The notes under the pieces are model-generated. The model made no database searches. It was not told the origin of the DNA and worked only from the letters and a program-made list of their open reading frames with translations. Shown here one piece after another: positions 15,891-24,974 of a stretch of 62,000 nt of DNA (within the stretch, counting starts at the first letter, position 1; every line of letters starts with the position of its first letter). The DNA is from Acanthaster planci. Lineage: Eukaryota; Echinodermata; Asteroidea; Valvatida; Acanthasteridae. The position numbers were made by a program, and so were the translations under genes. The stretch spans positions 227,992 through 289,991 of the forward strand of contig NW_019091542.1 in assembly GCF_001949145.1 (NCBI RefSeq), given 5' to 3'.

Positions 15891-18196
15891 TTCAAAATCC
15901 TGCAGATTTCAAAAATGACAGACTTGAGACTTAGTGCATTACTTTTTCAAGAACAAAAAGACAGCACACAATTCACTTGTCATTTTAATACTCCTTGAGT
16001 CGACTTCTTCTGTTCCAAAAAACATGTATTTCTTTCAAAAAGCATGAGCAAAATACCTAAGAAGTGGTAGGGCCTGACATGTATTTCCCTGGGCATGGCA
16101 GCATAACACACAATATCTGTACGACAAGACTACGAAAGGCTTAACTTACGATTTGACGTCCATAACAGTATAGTCTGATAGTCGGCATGGCAGGTCCCTT
16201 ATTTTGTCACTTACTGTGAAAACCAATGAAACTTGACAGCAGGTGGCAAAATTTTGGGACGGTCACTGCTTTGACAATGGACAAAGGAATTGGCCTAGCC
16301 TTATTCTACTTGTTAATAGTACTGACTCCAGATCCAGGTCAATATGTCATGTAGACCCAGGCAAGTGTGACACCTTTTGGGCGGCAATTGGACATGTTGT
16401 AAGCCCTAGACCTATGCACAAATTTAAAATATGCTGCCTAAGATTGCGCTTAGCATTACACCATGACCATGGACATGATGGATCATGGAGAATAAGACTA
16501 GGAATGTGATGTTGGTACAGGGGCATACACAATATCGTTGGCATGGTTTGGCAAGTCACTGTGTTGTCGCGAGTACATGTAATCTGGAATTTCGACCCGA
16601 TGACTTGAAAACTGCATTTAAATCATGATCAAGACGACTATCAAGTGCATTAAATCTCACCTGTTGGTGAACAACTTCCTGAACTTTGCCGATGAAGAAT
16701 CTAAACTACCTTAAATGTATCACACGTGAATGATTGAGTAAAATATTTCTTTGTATAGTCTCTCGTTAAGCTATTGTTGATCGACCACATGCGAGTGCAG
16801 CGCACCCCGTACCCGTACCCGCGTGGAGTTTTCCGGAATAAGTTGAGCGCCCTCTCTTGTTATTTTAACACTAAATAACCCGACATTTGAAGGACAGTGA
16901 AAGGACTGGGGTTTAGTTTAACAATTAAAAAAATCTGCCGTGGGATTTTTTTTTATGTAAGATTTTGAGAGTCCACATAATTCCGCAAGCGCTTCTGGAG
17001 GAAATGGCCACCTTTGGATGCAAATCACTATTTTTTGTGAATAATTACTGTCATTGGAACCAGTTTAGATCGCCCTTCAATTCCTGACTATTTCAATTAG
17101 TTGCAGGCGTTGGCTTTTAGTTGGTCAAAACAAAACGTGAGGAAAAGAAAAATCAGAAAACCGCTGATGGTCAGGTACAGAACGCAGTTCCGGTAGTCAA
17201 GGGCAACAGGTGCAGACGTCCATAAGACAAGAGGCTGAAATTTTAATCTAAGAGCACACTTCGGACGTCGGTAACAACGAAACTCGGAACGGCTAAAGCA
17301 CTGATCAAGAGGTCATAATGAACAAATGTAGAGAGTGGCGTAACCGGCTTATACTCTGAAAGGAGCGGGCGAAGAAAAGCCCACAATGTCTGGAGGGTAG
17401 TGCAAGAGTTCTGTCACATCAGTTCAAAACTGACCAAGGCAAACTCCCTTCTAATATTTTCTCCTTCTCTAATTTCTGCCAGACAGGGATGGGGAAGCCT
17501 GAGGGACACAGGCCTCGAGCTGGGAAGGGGTACTCCCTTAGTTACGCCAGTGGTAAAGCTTTTATTTGGTTATGCAAATTTTAATTTGTAATTTTAACCA
17601 AAATGTGATCGAAAGTCAGAGTCTACAAACAAAACGCCAACGGGGATTGGAGAAACGAGTAGGACCTACCGGGGGTAACTTCAATCCATCACAGCACAGA
17701 AAGGTTACTAAAATGAAAGCCCGCGTTTTATAGTGACAAAGGTCGCATAAAAGACCGCATTCTGGACCAGAACCCGTGAACTCTACCACTCGATCAAACT
17801 TAAGTTATCTACGAAGTGTTTTTTGCTATTTTCGGAGCACTCAACACTCAACATACACCCTATCTCCGTTTGTAATCTGCAAATGAGTTCAAGTTCTGAC
17901 GTTTGTTATCAAAAACCATCCAACTCACACAACACTGCCCTGGGCCTAGATTTTATTCGAGCATATGTGTTGACTTTAAATCCCAAATCTTGTTTGTCAG
18001 ACGATGCGTAGTGACGTATGTAGATGACGCACTACACCCGCGTAGTCATCTGACTTTCTTTGCGGTGTTGAGTCCGATGTTAGCTGTCATAATTTGGACC
18101 GTGGCTTGAGTTTGTTCACTTCTTGTCTAAGATTGAAAAATCACTAGACGTCGACTTCGTTTTGTTGTACAAATTCATCCATCGAACAATTTCAAG
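15891..18196. promoter_or_regulatory. Divergent upstream region of FKBP4 and histidine-rich gene 1
   Basis: This is a 2.3-kb head-to-head intergenic region. An acceptor-like CTGCAG ends nine bases before the FKBP4 ATG on the minus strand, so FKBP4 may have a non-coding first exon. Candidate donors on the minus strand are CAG/GTGAGA after 16661 and GTAAGT after 16150. Around 16830-16857 there are TTCCGGAA (ETS-like) and AGAGGGCGCT words, and CACGTG lies near 16721. Open frames between 16240 and 18110 are short and look non-coding. Confidence 0.35.
18012..18054 (+). promoter_or_regulatory. Two-part promoter motif of histidine-rich gene 1
   Basis: TGACGTA (18012-18018) starts 185 bp before the ATG; GTCATCTGAC (18045-18054) starts 33 bp after it. 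The same pair at similar spacing precedes histidine-rich genes 2 and 3. TGACGTA is a CREB/ATF-type word; GTCAnnTGAC resembles a bHLH-zipper palindrome with a variable centre. Confidence 0.45.
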
Positions 18197-19314
18197 ATGA
18201 GCCATCACCATCACCATCACCATGGACACGGGATTCTTGACAGTCTATTTGGTCATGTAAGTCACTACGTTTCTTTCCACTCTTTTGTTTTAAAGTAAAC
18301 CAATTGTCCTAATAGGTGCCTTAAGACATCAAGTGGGCGTAGCAAGAATTTCTATAATTTCATCCAGTGCATTGAAAACAATTATGAGTTTTGTAAACAC
18401 GAACCTTTAATTTTTCATTGCCAGTACGTACAAAGTGTCAAAGATTGAGTGAAAAAAATCAAAATATTTGTTACAAAGTATTTAATTGTTGGACGATTTT
18501 CTTTTTCGCATAGCATGATGATCACCACCATGATCATCACCACCACGTGGTTCACCATGATCACCACTATGACCCCCATGGCCATCACCATGGCCACTAT
18601 GACCACCATGGCCACCACTATGACCACTATGGCCACCACTATGACCACCATCATCACCACGGGCCACATATCGGGAGTGTTGCGGCTGGAATTGCGGTTG
18701 GAGCCGCAATCGGTGCAGCACAACGGCAACCTGCTCCAGTTGTGCACGTTCAAGTAAGTCATTTACAAATACCAGACGTGTTCCAGTCGCTTTTCCTTGC
18801 TTTGGTCTTCCTTGTCCTTACTCACACTGTTAAACTGAATTATGGTATAAACAGATTCAAAAAGTTGTGCTTACTAAAAAGGAATGTCAAGAGGCATGCT
18901 TAAAACACTACTGCATGCTTGGTCACTGATATTTTCTCTTTGGACCTGATTTATAATTTACTGGTTCAGAGTTGCGCGGATGATACCCTGGTGGTATTTC
19001 TGGTTTGTAGAATAGTGTGGTAAGCAGTGTGCTCAGCCAAATCGACCCGAACTGAAGGCTAAGGGGGGGGTTCCACATTTTGGTTTAGAACCCTCCAGAA
19101 TTTATTCTAATGAATGGCATCGAAGACAGAGACCCGGTGAGAAACTTACTTCCAAACTTTCAATTTTGTATAATTCTATCCCCAGGCTCCACCTGCCGTG
19201 GCCCCGGCTTATCCAACCGGTTCGTACCCTCCACCAGCACCTGCAGCCTACCCACAACAACCGGCTCAACCGACTTACCCATCAGCCCCAACTTACCCCT
19301 CATATCCTCGTTAA
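18197..19314 (+). CDS. Histidine-rich, glycine-zipper, PAY-tail protein 1
   Basis: I do not recognise this family. Exons: 18197-18256, 18514-18753 and 19186-19314, giving 142 residues, both introns phase 0. Exon 1 encodes MS, seven His, GHG, then the short hydrophobic stretch ILDSLFGH. Exon 2 is His/Asp/Tyr/Gly-rich with recurring YDHHGHH words, then GPHIGSVAAGIAVGAAIGAA, a perfect glycine zipper (G79, G83, G87). Exon 3 is APPAVAPAYPTG followed by a Pro/Tyr/Ala tail ending YPSYPR. I count about 40 His in 142 residues and no Cys. There is no signal peptide, so it is probably intracellular. Metal binding by the His runs and self-association or membrane insertion by the zipper are inferences from composition. 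The start is the first ATG, directly followed by the His run as in gene 3. The gene model rests on canonical splice sites and on matching structure in genes 2 and 3. Confidence 0.82.
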
Positions 19315-19848
19315 ATAACAGAGAGAAACGAAACAGGACAAAAGGTCCTCACTTTTTAAGAAAACGTCCCTTATTAGTACAGTAACTTCGCTTTTCCAAC
19401 TATGAAAAAATCAGCTAAGGAGTTGTGTCTTTGAAATTTTGTTATGTAAATAATTTTTAACATTTACAGGTGATGGGTGTTTCAACCAAAGAAAATATGC
19501 TTATTTCCATCAAAAAAGATGAAAAAGAAGTAAGTCTGCAATACTAGAGCGATATTTGAACTGAGTATCCATGGCAGAAAGGTTGCTCATTTGTGGGAAT
19601 ATCAGTTTTTAGAAATTTAAACTTTGCTGACAAACGGTCACTTTTTCAAAAGGATAGACTTGCTGGAATTATCAATAATGCATTTTTATGACGTTTGTCA
19701 CACACAGTTCCCTAATATTATATCTTTGTTTCATTTTTATTATTATTGCAATCATTTTCCTAACTATTGTTTTGTTAACTTCGTATCTTTCGCACATTCT
19801 GAAATATGCAATACATTTCCTACTCTCTGTGGAATAGTTAAAAATGTA

Positions 19849-19854
19849 AATAAA
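19849..19854 (+). terminator. Possible poly(A) signal, histidine-rich gene 1
   Basis: AATAAA lies 535 nt after the stop codon, before the upstream region of gene 2. It is the first clean hexamer I see; no cleavage site is known. Confidence 0.35.
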
Positions 19855-20710
19855 CTGAAATATCAAACATGATTCAAGACTGACGAATGGTTTATTCAGA
19901 GATTGAAGGTATCTGTGATAGGTAGAAAGATCTTCTCTTCATATAAATGTTTAATTAAATAGAAAAGGATTGTTGTTGGTTTTATGATCGTTAGATCATA
20001 AAATTGTTTGAGATTCATCTATATTTTCCCCTAAAACTCTCACACCGAGGGAATTGTCAATTGTTTGGTCGAAAATGCCTAGCCTCGCCCTAACCTGACA
20101 CAGGTTTGCCTAAATTTCCCAGCGTAGTCCTATAAGTCCAATAAGTTTTCCTTTCAGAAATATTAATGCAGTGTACACCACACATATTTACAAGCAATAA
20201 ACCAAAAATGTCGTGGGGATAAGCCTTCCCGCTTGGACGTGGAAGAACACTTTGTCACTACGGGGAACCAAACAAATAAGTAATGCTTGTAAAACGGTGC
20301 TGATTATCACATGACTTTTAAATATTCTGTATCTGTCCAATCCTTCCCGCCATTATCAGGTGCTGCTTTGCAATGCAGACAGTGTGGTCCGTTTTATAGC
20401 TCCATGGTGCGAACAGTTTATCTGTCTTGTTATCGTTGTAGACCACGAAATCATGCTGGGCTATCTTTATAGAACACTAGTGTTTTATAATATAAGTTTG
20501 GAAAGAAGCCACTGACAACAAATCTGTGTCAGGAAACATCCTGAGAAAATCCTTCAGTACAACTTCAAGTCTTCCATGTGTTACTGTCCTAAACTTGTAA
20601 ATTAATTTGGTAGATGAGGACCGACTCATTCAATATGTGTATGACATATAGCTTAAATTTAGAGCGACCTTTTCTGCTTACAGCTTCACAATGTTCGATC
20701 AGGGCCAAAG
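19855..20710. other. Intergenic DNA between histidine-rich genes 1 and 2
   Basis: I see no gene or clear repeat here. The sequence is AT-rich with no His-coding tracts, so it holds no recognisable extra paralogue. Confidence 0.5.
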
Positions 20711-20760
20711 TTCAATGACGTAGTTTGGTGACGTAGAGGCGCGATAAATCGTCACATGAC
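20711..20760 (+). promoter_or_regulatory. Two-part promoter motif of histidine-rich gene 2
   Basis: TTCAATGACGTA (20711-20722) matches 12 of 12 bases with the element before gene 3. A second TGACGTA follows at 20729-20735, and GTCACATGAC lies at 20751-20760. The first TGACGTA starts 179 bp before the ATG. A TATAT word lies at 20788-20792. A pyrimidine-rich TTTGTTTTTAG ends 21 bp before the ATG and could be an acceptor for a 5' UTR intron. Confidence 0.5.
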
Positions 20761-20894
20761 GAGTTATTTTTAACAACTCAAAACCGGTATATCATCGGTG
20801 ATACTGGCAGAGCCAGTAACACCATTTCAAGCAAACGCAAGAATCTATCCTCACATTTCCTTTGTTTTTAGATTGTCCAATCTTCAGTGTCGAA

Positions 20895-22028
20895 ATGCCT
20901 CTGCATCATCATCACCACCACCATCACGGACACGGACTCTTTGGTCACCATGTATGTAAATGTGATGTTATTTCAGGCAGGTGTAATACCGGTAGGCTCA
21001 TTTAAAGGAGATGATCGTGTGCATGTTGACTATAGAATACCAAAATTGAAATTGGAACTATCAATCTCACGAACTTTGTCGATGAAAATGTGCAGTGAAA
21101 AATGAATGTACATAATGGGAGAGTTGAATCTGTGCGAGAATAAACACACGCACTTATACTGTTACTCGATAACTTTGCTTTAGGCCATCGCCAATAAGCG
21201 TAACACTGACAACGTTGCTGCAAATTAACCTGTTACCTGATGTTATCCGCAATTTCTACACAGCATCACCACCACCACCATGGACATCATCACCACCACC
21301 CCGGTGGCATCATAACTGGTCTAGCGGTAGGTGCTGCGATTGGAGCTGCGTCTCGTCGGCCCGCACAGCCAACCGTTGTACATGTACAGGTGAGTCGTCA
21401 GCATTACGTAACTTAACATTACATTTATGTCACCCACGAGTTCTAATAGACGTTATTCCTGTCGTCTATTTTTGATCTGCATGAGTAGCCTTGAGTGTGT
21501 CCGTCCATGGTGGTCCGTCCATATCTAGTAGAATTTCTGACGATCAAGACTTGGCCGTTGTGGCTTATACGGCTCAAAAACATTACGTGGGCAGATGGTC
21601 TGCTCTTCATGTTTTCATTAGGGCCTACATCACATCAACACTGCTACATACAGGAGGTTCTTCACATCTGAATCGATTAAAGTTGTGCCCGTCGTCAACT
21701 AATATCAAGATTGGTTTAAATGTTCAGACTCAATACCTTTTTACATTAGAAGATGCCGAAATCATCAAACACCGCCATGGACTGAATTACGAATACCTTG
21801 TCTTCCTTGTGTCATTTTCAGGCTCCACCAGCTGTTGTGCCTGCGTATCCAACTGGACAACACCCACCACCACCGCCCCCCATGCAACCTGCTCCACCTC
21901 CCTACTCAGTAGCCCCACCGGCCATCCAAGCTGCACCCGCTGCCCCTGCATATCCGTCCACGCCAGCGTACCCCTCGGCACCAGCCTATCCTGCACCACC
22001 GGCATATCCTCCACAGTACCCACACTGA
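20895..22028 (+). CDS. Histidine-rich, glycine-zipper, PAY-tail protein 2
   Basis: Paralogue of gene 1; function unknown. Exons: 20895-20951, 21264-21389 and 21822-22028, giving 129 residues, both introns phase 0. Exon 1 encodes MPL, eight His, GHGLFGHH. Exon 2 has two short His runs, then GGIITGLAVGAAIGAASRR with a perfect zipper (G38, G42, G46), and ends VVHVQ exactly as in gene 1. Exon 3 starts APPAVVPAYPTG (gene 1 has APPAVAPAYPTG) and continues as a longer Pro/Ala/Tyr tail with PPPPPP, a PPPY word (a possible WW-domain ligand) and four PAYP repeats. Compared with gene 1, its His region is shorter and its tail longer. No signal peptide or Cys is seen. The shared AVGAAIGAA and VVHVQ/APPAV blocks at the same exon boundaries make common descent clear. 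Confidence 0.82.
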
Positions 22029-22042
22029 ACATAAAAACTGGA

Positions 22043-22048
22043 AATAAA
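22043..22048 (+). terminator. Possible poly(A) signal, histidine-rich gene 2
   Basis: AATAAA begins 15 nt after the stop codon. It would give a very short 3' UTR, so a later signal is also possible. Confidence 0.3.
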
Positions 22049-23848
22049 ACCGATCGAGCATCTCCGTTGAAACTTAAACACTCCGGTATAGTCTCCGAAC
22101 GAGTTGAGAAGCAATCCCTAGATACGTGTTTTCGTTTCCAGGGTCACTGGACACTAAGTTTCATTTCTCTTCGGGACATGTAAGCTCACGATGTCGAAGA
22201 GTAAATTTCATTATGCATTGCATGCAAAATGCATCTCACTTGAGTCGTAAACAAACCAAGAGGAAATAATTTGTCGTTTATGCATTTGCCTGTTTTTTTA
22301 TACGCAATTTCTGGCATGGAAAAGAATCTCCATGAAGTTGTTCAAAGGGCCAAAATTTTGCGAGGAGGGAAGTTTAGCATATCATGGAGGATGCATTCTG
22401 GGTAATTACTACTTAACCCCATTTAAAGTCCGCAAAACGGACTCGAATTTGCAAAAGACAGTTTGTATCATATTTTCATTATTTCATAACGATGTAAATA
22501 ATGTGTTACTTATCACTAAAAGTAGAAATCATTTCAAGAATAAAGACAGATGAATAACACTTCGTGAATGCTTCTATATTATGTATTATTGAGTACGATT
22601 ATTTTTAAATTGTCAATTAATGATGTTGAATGTCATTAACTGTTCCCTTTTATGCAATGTCAAGTCCAAGTGGTTGTAGGAAACATTGCAAGAAAACTTT
22701 CTCGATGAGGGTTCCTTGGGGTCGTCATGTCTTTCACACTGGTGGGAATTTCAACAATAGTGGTAATTCTTTGATCAGACGAGGCAGGATTTCAAAAGGA
22801 AAGGGGACAGACTCTTGCTCTCAAACTTTCGGCATTATGCACGCGGATTAACAATGTTAATATTACTAAGGTCGAGAACCGTGTAACCTAAAATTGAAGA
22901 GGACAATTGCTTATCTACAAATTATTTGCTGGTAGTGAATGTTCGATAAAGGGATGTATCTAGCACGGAGCGGGGAACCGGGAGTCGGCCAGATCGTTAC
23001 TGAACAAAAACAGAGTTAAATCGCAACAGTCATAGAAAAAAGGCATAGGCGCAAATTGCAGGGGCAAGGGGAGTATTTTTCACCCCTTCCCAACTGTCTT
23101 TGGGGGGGGGGCATTCCCCACCTTTTGTGGTAAGCAAAACATTAAGGCGGATTGTGAAGAATTTCTAAGACTTCCAACCACTGAAATTCATATAATATCA
23201 CTCCAAAAGGGGGAAAATTAAAGGTGCGGTGTCATACGGTGTCACCTTCCACTTTTAAACTTTCATGGCCGGACAAGTCATCCCCCCCTTTCCCGTCCCC
23301 CAATTTCCAGACAAATTTACGCCACTGAGACGAGAATATCAGGCCATAGACGGCCTAAAATGGTCTCATTGTGCTTGATGCTGACAACTGTGATTTCTGC
23401 GTCTATCAATTCAATTTGGATCTGGCATTTTTTATTTTATTTTTTTATTTTATTTAAGAGTTAAATGTGTTATTTCAAGAATTTGAGGTTACATTCGACG
23501 CTTTTGAAGGTGACGTCACAAGAGTGGTTTGATATGTTCGATTTGAACATAAACATTTATGATACCTTTATTAACACCGTGTACCTCATATTAACACCGT
23601 AATCAGGCATTGCTTCAAAAACATACAAAGATAATGCGCCTCGAGGTATCTCCAGAAGGATTTCATTTGATTTCGCGCTAAAAACGTTTATTTCCTACCT
23701 GTATCTACGTAAGTTGCACGTTGCCTTGGCAACATGGTCCAGTTTCCCTTTTGAAAAACTTGAACTCTGAGCAGAAAATGTTGGGCTATTTAACTGTTTA
23801 CTTAATCTTTTTCACCATACCTGTTATCCCATAATTGATCTACTTAAA
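22049..23848. other. Intergenic DNA between histidine-rich genes 2 and 3
   Basis: I see no coding exon. Around 23040-23335 the sequence is rich in G and C runs, and its ends (left GGCATAGGCGCAAATT, right AAATTTACGCCACTG) are roughly inverted, as in a decayed DNA transposon. A palindromic CRE, TGACGTCA, lies near 23511-23518. No fourth histidine-rich copy is visible. Confidence 0.5.
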
Positions 23849-23919
23849 TTCAATGACGTATATACAACGCACGGTCGGTCAAGTCACGTGAGCTTGTATT
23901 GTCGGGGTTGCTTATATAG
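23849..23919 (+). promoter_or_regulatory. Promoter of histidine-rich gene 3: shared motif pair plus TATA box
   Basis: TTCAATGACGTA (23849-23860) is identical to the gene 2 element; its TGACGTA starts 172 bp before the ATG. GTCACGTGAG (23883-23892), a CACGTG E-box of the USF/TFE type, follows 29 bp later, then TATATAG at 23913-23919. This order and spacing look like a compact core promoter starting transcription near 23940-23950. Confidence 0.55.
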
Positions 23920-24025
23920 GGCTGTGATTTGGAGAGATGTTTCACTCCAGCATTTGTCATCAAAACACCAACAACGGTCTTCCATTTTCAAGGCCTAAAT
24001 TTATTCAACTACAGCGTCATCCACC

Positions 24026-24974
24026 ATGAGTCATCACCATGGACACGGACATGGCCATGGCCACGGTCTTCTGGGAAACATCTTCGGTGGAGGCCATCAT
24101 GTAAGTCTTCCTTAAATCTTTTCCCAAGTCCGGATCTGCCGTTTTGCAGGTTTGCAACAAAATTGTTGTTGCCATTCTGTATGGGGTCCTACCTTTTTAG
24201 TTTATCCAAACTGGAGCCAAGTTGATCTTTTTTTCGAAGTTCCATGGATGGATACCGCACTTAACAGACCGCCCAAAGGTGCGAAGCCACATATAATATC
24301 TGTTGCTTTTTATTCCGACCCCCTTTAATACAGAAAATAAACCGAACACAAACAAGTTTGATGTTGAATTATTTGTTTTGCTTTCTCATCTTTCTCTAGC
24401 ACGAAAGCCACCAGGCTGCTCATCATGGCGGTCATCATGCTGATCCACATCACCACGTTGACCAGCATCACCACGTAGATCCCCATCACCACGTTGACCC
24501 GCATCACCACGTAGATCCCCATCACCACGTTGACCCGCATCACCACGTAGATCCACATCACCACGTGGACCCACACCACCATACCCCTGTGCATCATGAC
24601 GTGCACGTGAGTATATTATCCAAATTCAACTGCCCCAAAAGAGACAAGATATCAAGTTTTACATTCATCAAATGAGTTTCCCTTTTCAGTTTAACAAATT
24701 CATGAATATACTGTAAGCGTAGACAATTAGTATCTTGCTCTCTTCAAGTAATACACACCCTGCATGATAACAAACAAAAAAGTAAACATTACAAAAAGGG
24801 GATACATGTAAAATGCGATCGTATAAATGCTTCGTGCCAATCTGATTGTATTCCCCCAGATGCGGTCATGTGTGATCAGTCGGCGCAATCTCCTTAATTT
24901 GTCTCCTTTGATTTCTCTTGTAGCATCATCCTCCCCCACACCACGCCCCCCACCATCACGGCCATCATCACTGA
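24026..24974 (+). CDS. Histidine-rich hexapeptide-repeat protein 3
   Basis: Third member of the cluster. Exons: 24026-24100, 24400-24606 and 24924-24974, giving 110 residues, both introns phase 0. Exon 1 encodes MSHHHGHGHGHGHG, then LLGNIFGGGHH, like the HGHG plus short hydrophobic stretch of genes 1 and 2. Exon 2 begins HESHQAAHHGGHHA and then has eight hexapeptides, DPHHHV in six, DQHHHV in the second and DPHHHT in the last. Exon 3 is only HHPPPHHAPHHHGHHH. It lacks the glycine zipper and PAY tail, so common origin rests on exon 1, gene structure, promoter and position. His makes up nearly half of the protein, and there is no Cys or signal peptide. The regular HHH spacing suits binding of Zn, Ni or Cu, but that is inference. 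Confidence 0.82.
24442..24585 (+). repeat. Eight 18-bp coding repeats (DPHHHV) with a 36-bp higher-order unit
   Basis: Each 18-bp unit encodes DPHHHV or a one-residue variant. GTT-ending and GTA-ending units alternate in the middle, so the array reads partly as a 36-bp repeat starting GATCCCCATCACCACGTTGA. That suggests recent expansion by two-unit steps. Confidence 0.85.

Noticed and set aside
18197-18256. His run as a cloning His-tag artefact
   Set aside because: The runs mix CAT and CAC, sit in three different spliced genes with introns and promoters, and flow into unique genomic sequence.
18415-18762. 115-residue minus-strand ORF rich in Val/Ile/Met
   Set aside because: It is the complement of the His codons (CAT/CAC read as ATG/GTG) of histidine-rich gene 1 exon 2. 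The plus-strand model has splice sites and paralogues.
21491-22183. 230-residue plus-strand ORF across intron 2 and exon 3 of histidine-rich gene 2
   Set aside because: It reads through the acceptor at 21821 in a different frame from the conserved APPAVVPAYPTG tail. It is low-complexity, with no paralogue support.
23040-23335. G- and C-rich inverted segment as a defined transposon
   Set aside because: The arms are only loosely inverted and I could find no target duplication, so it is mentioned only in the intergenic description.
24325-24606. Minus-strand ORFs with repeated VVM and RGD-like units
   Set aside because: They are antisense reads of the DPHHHV repeat in gene 3 and have no independent support.
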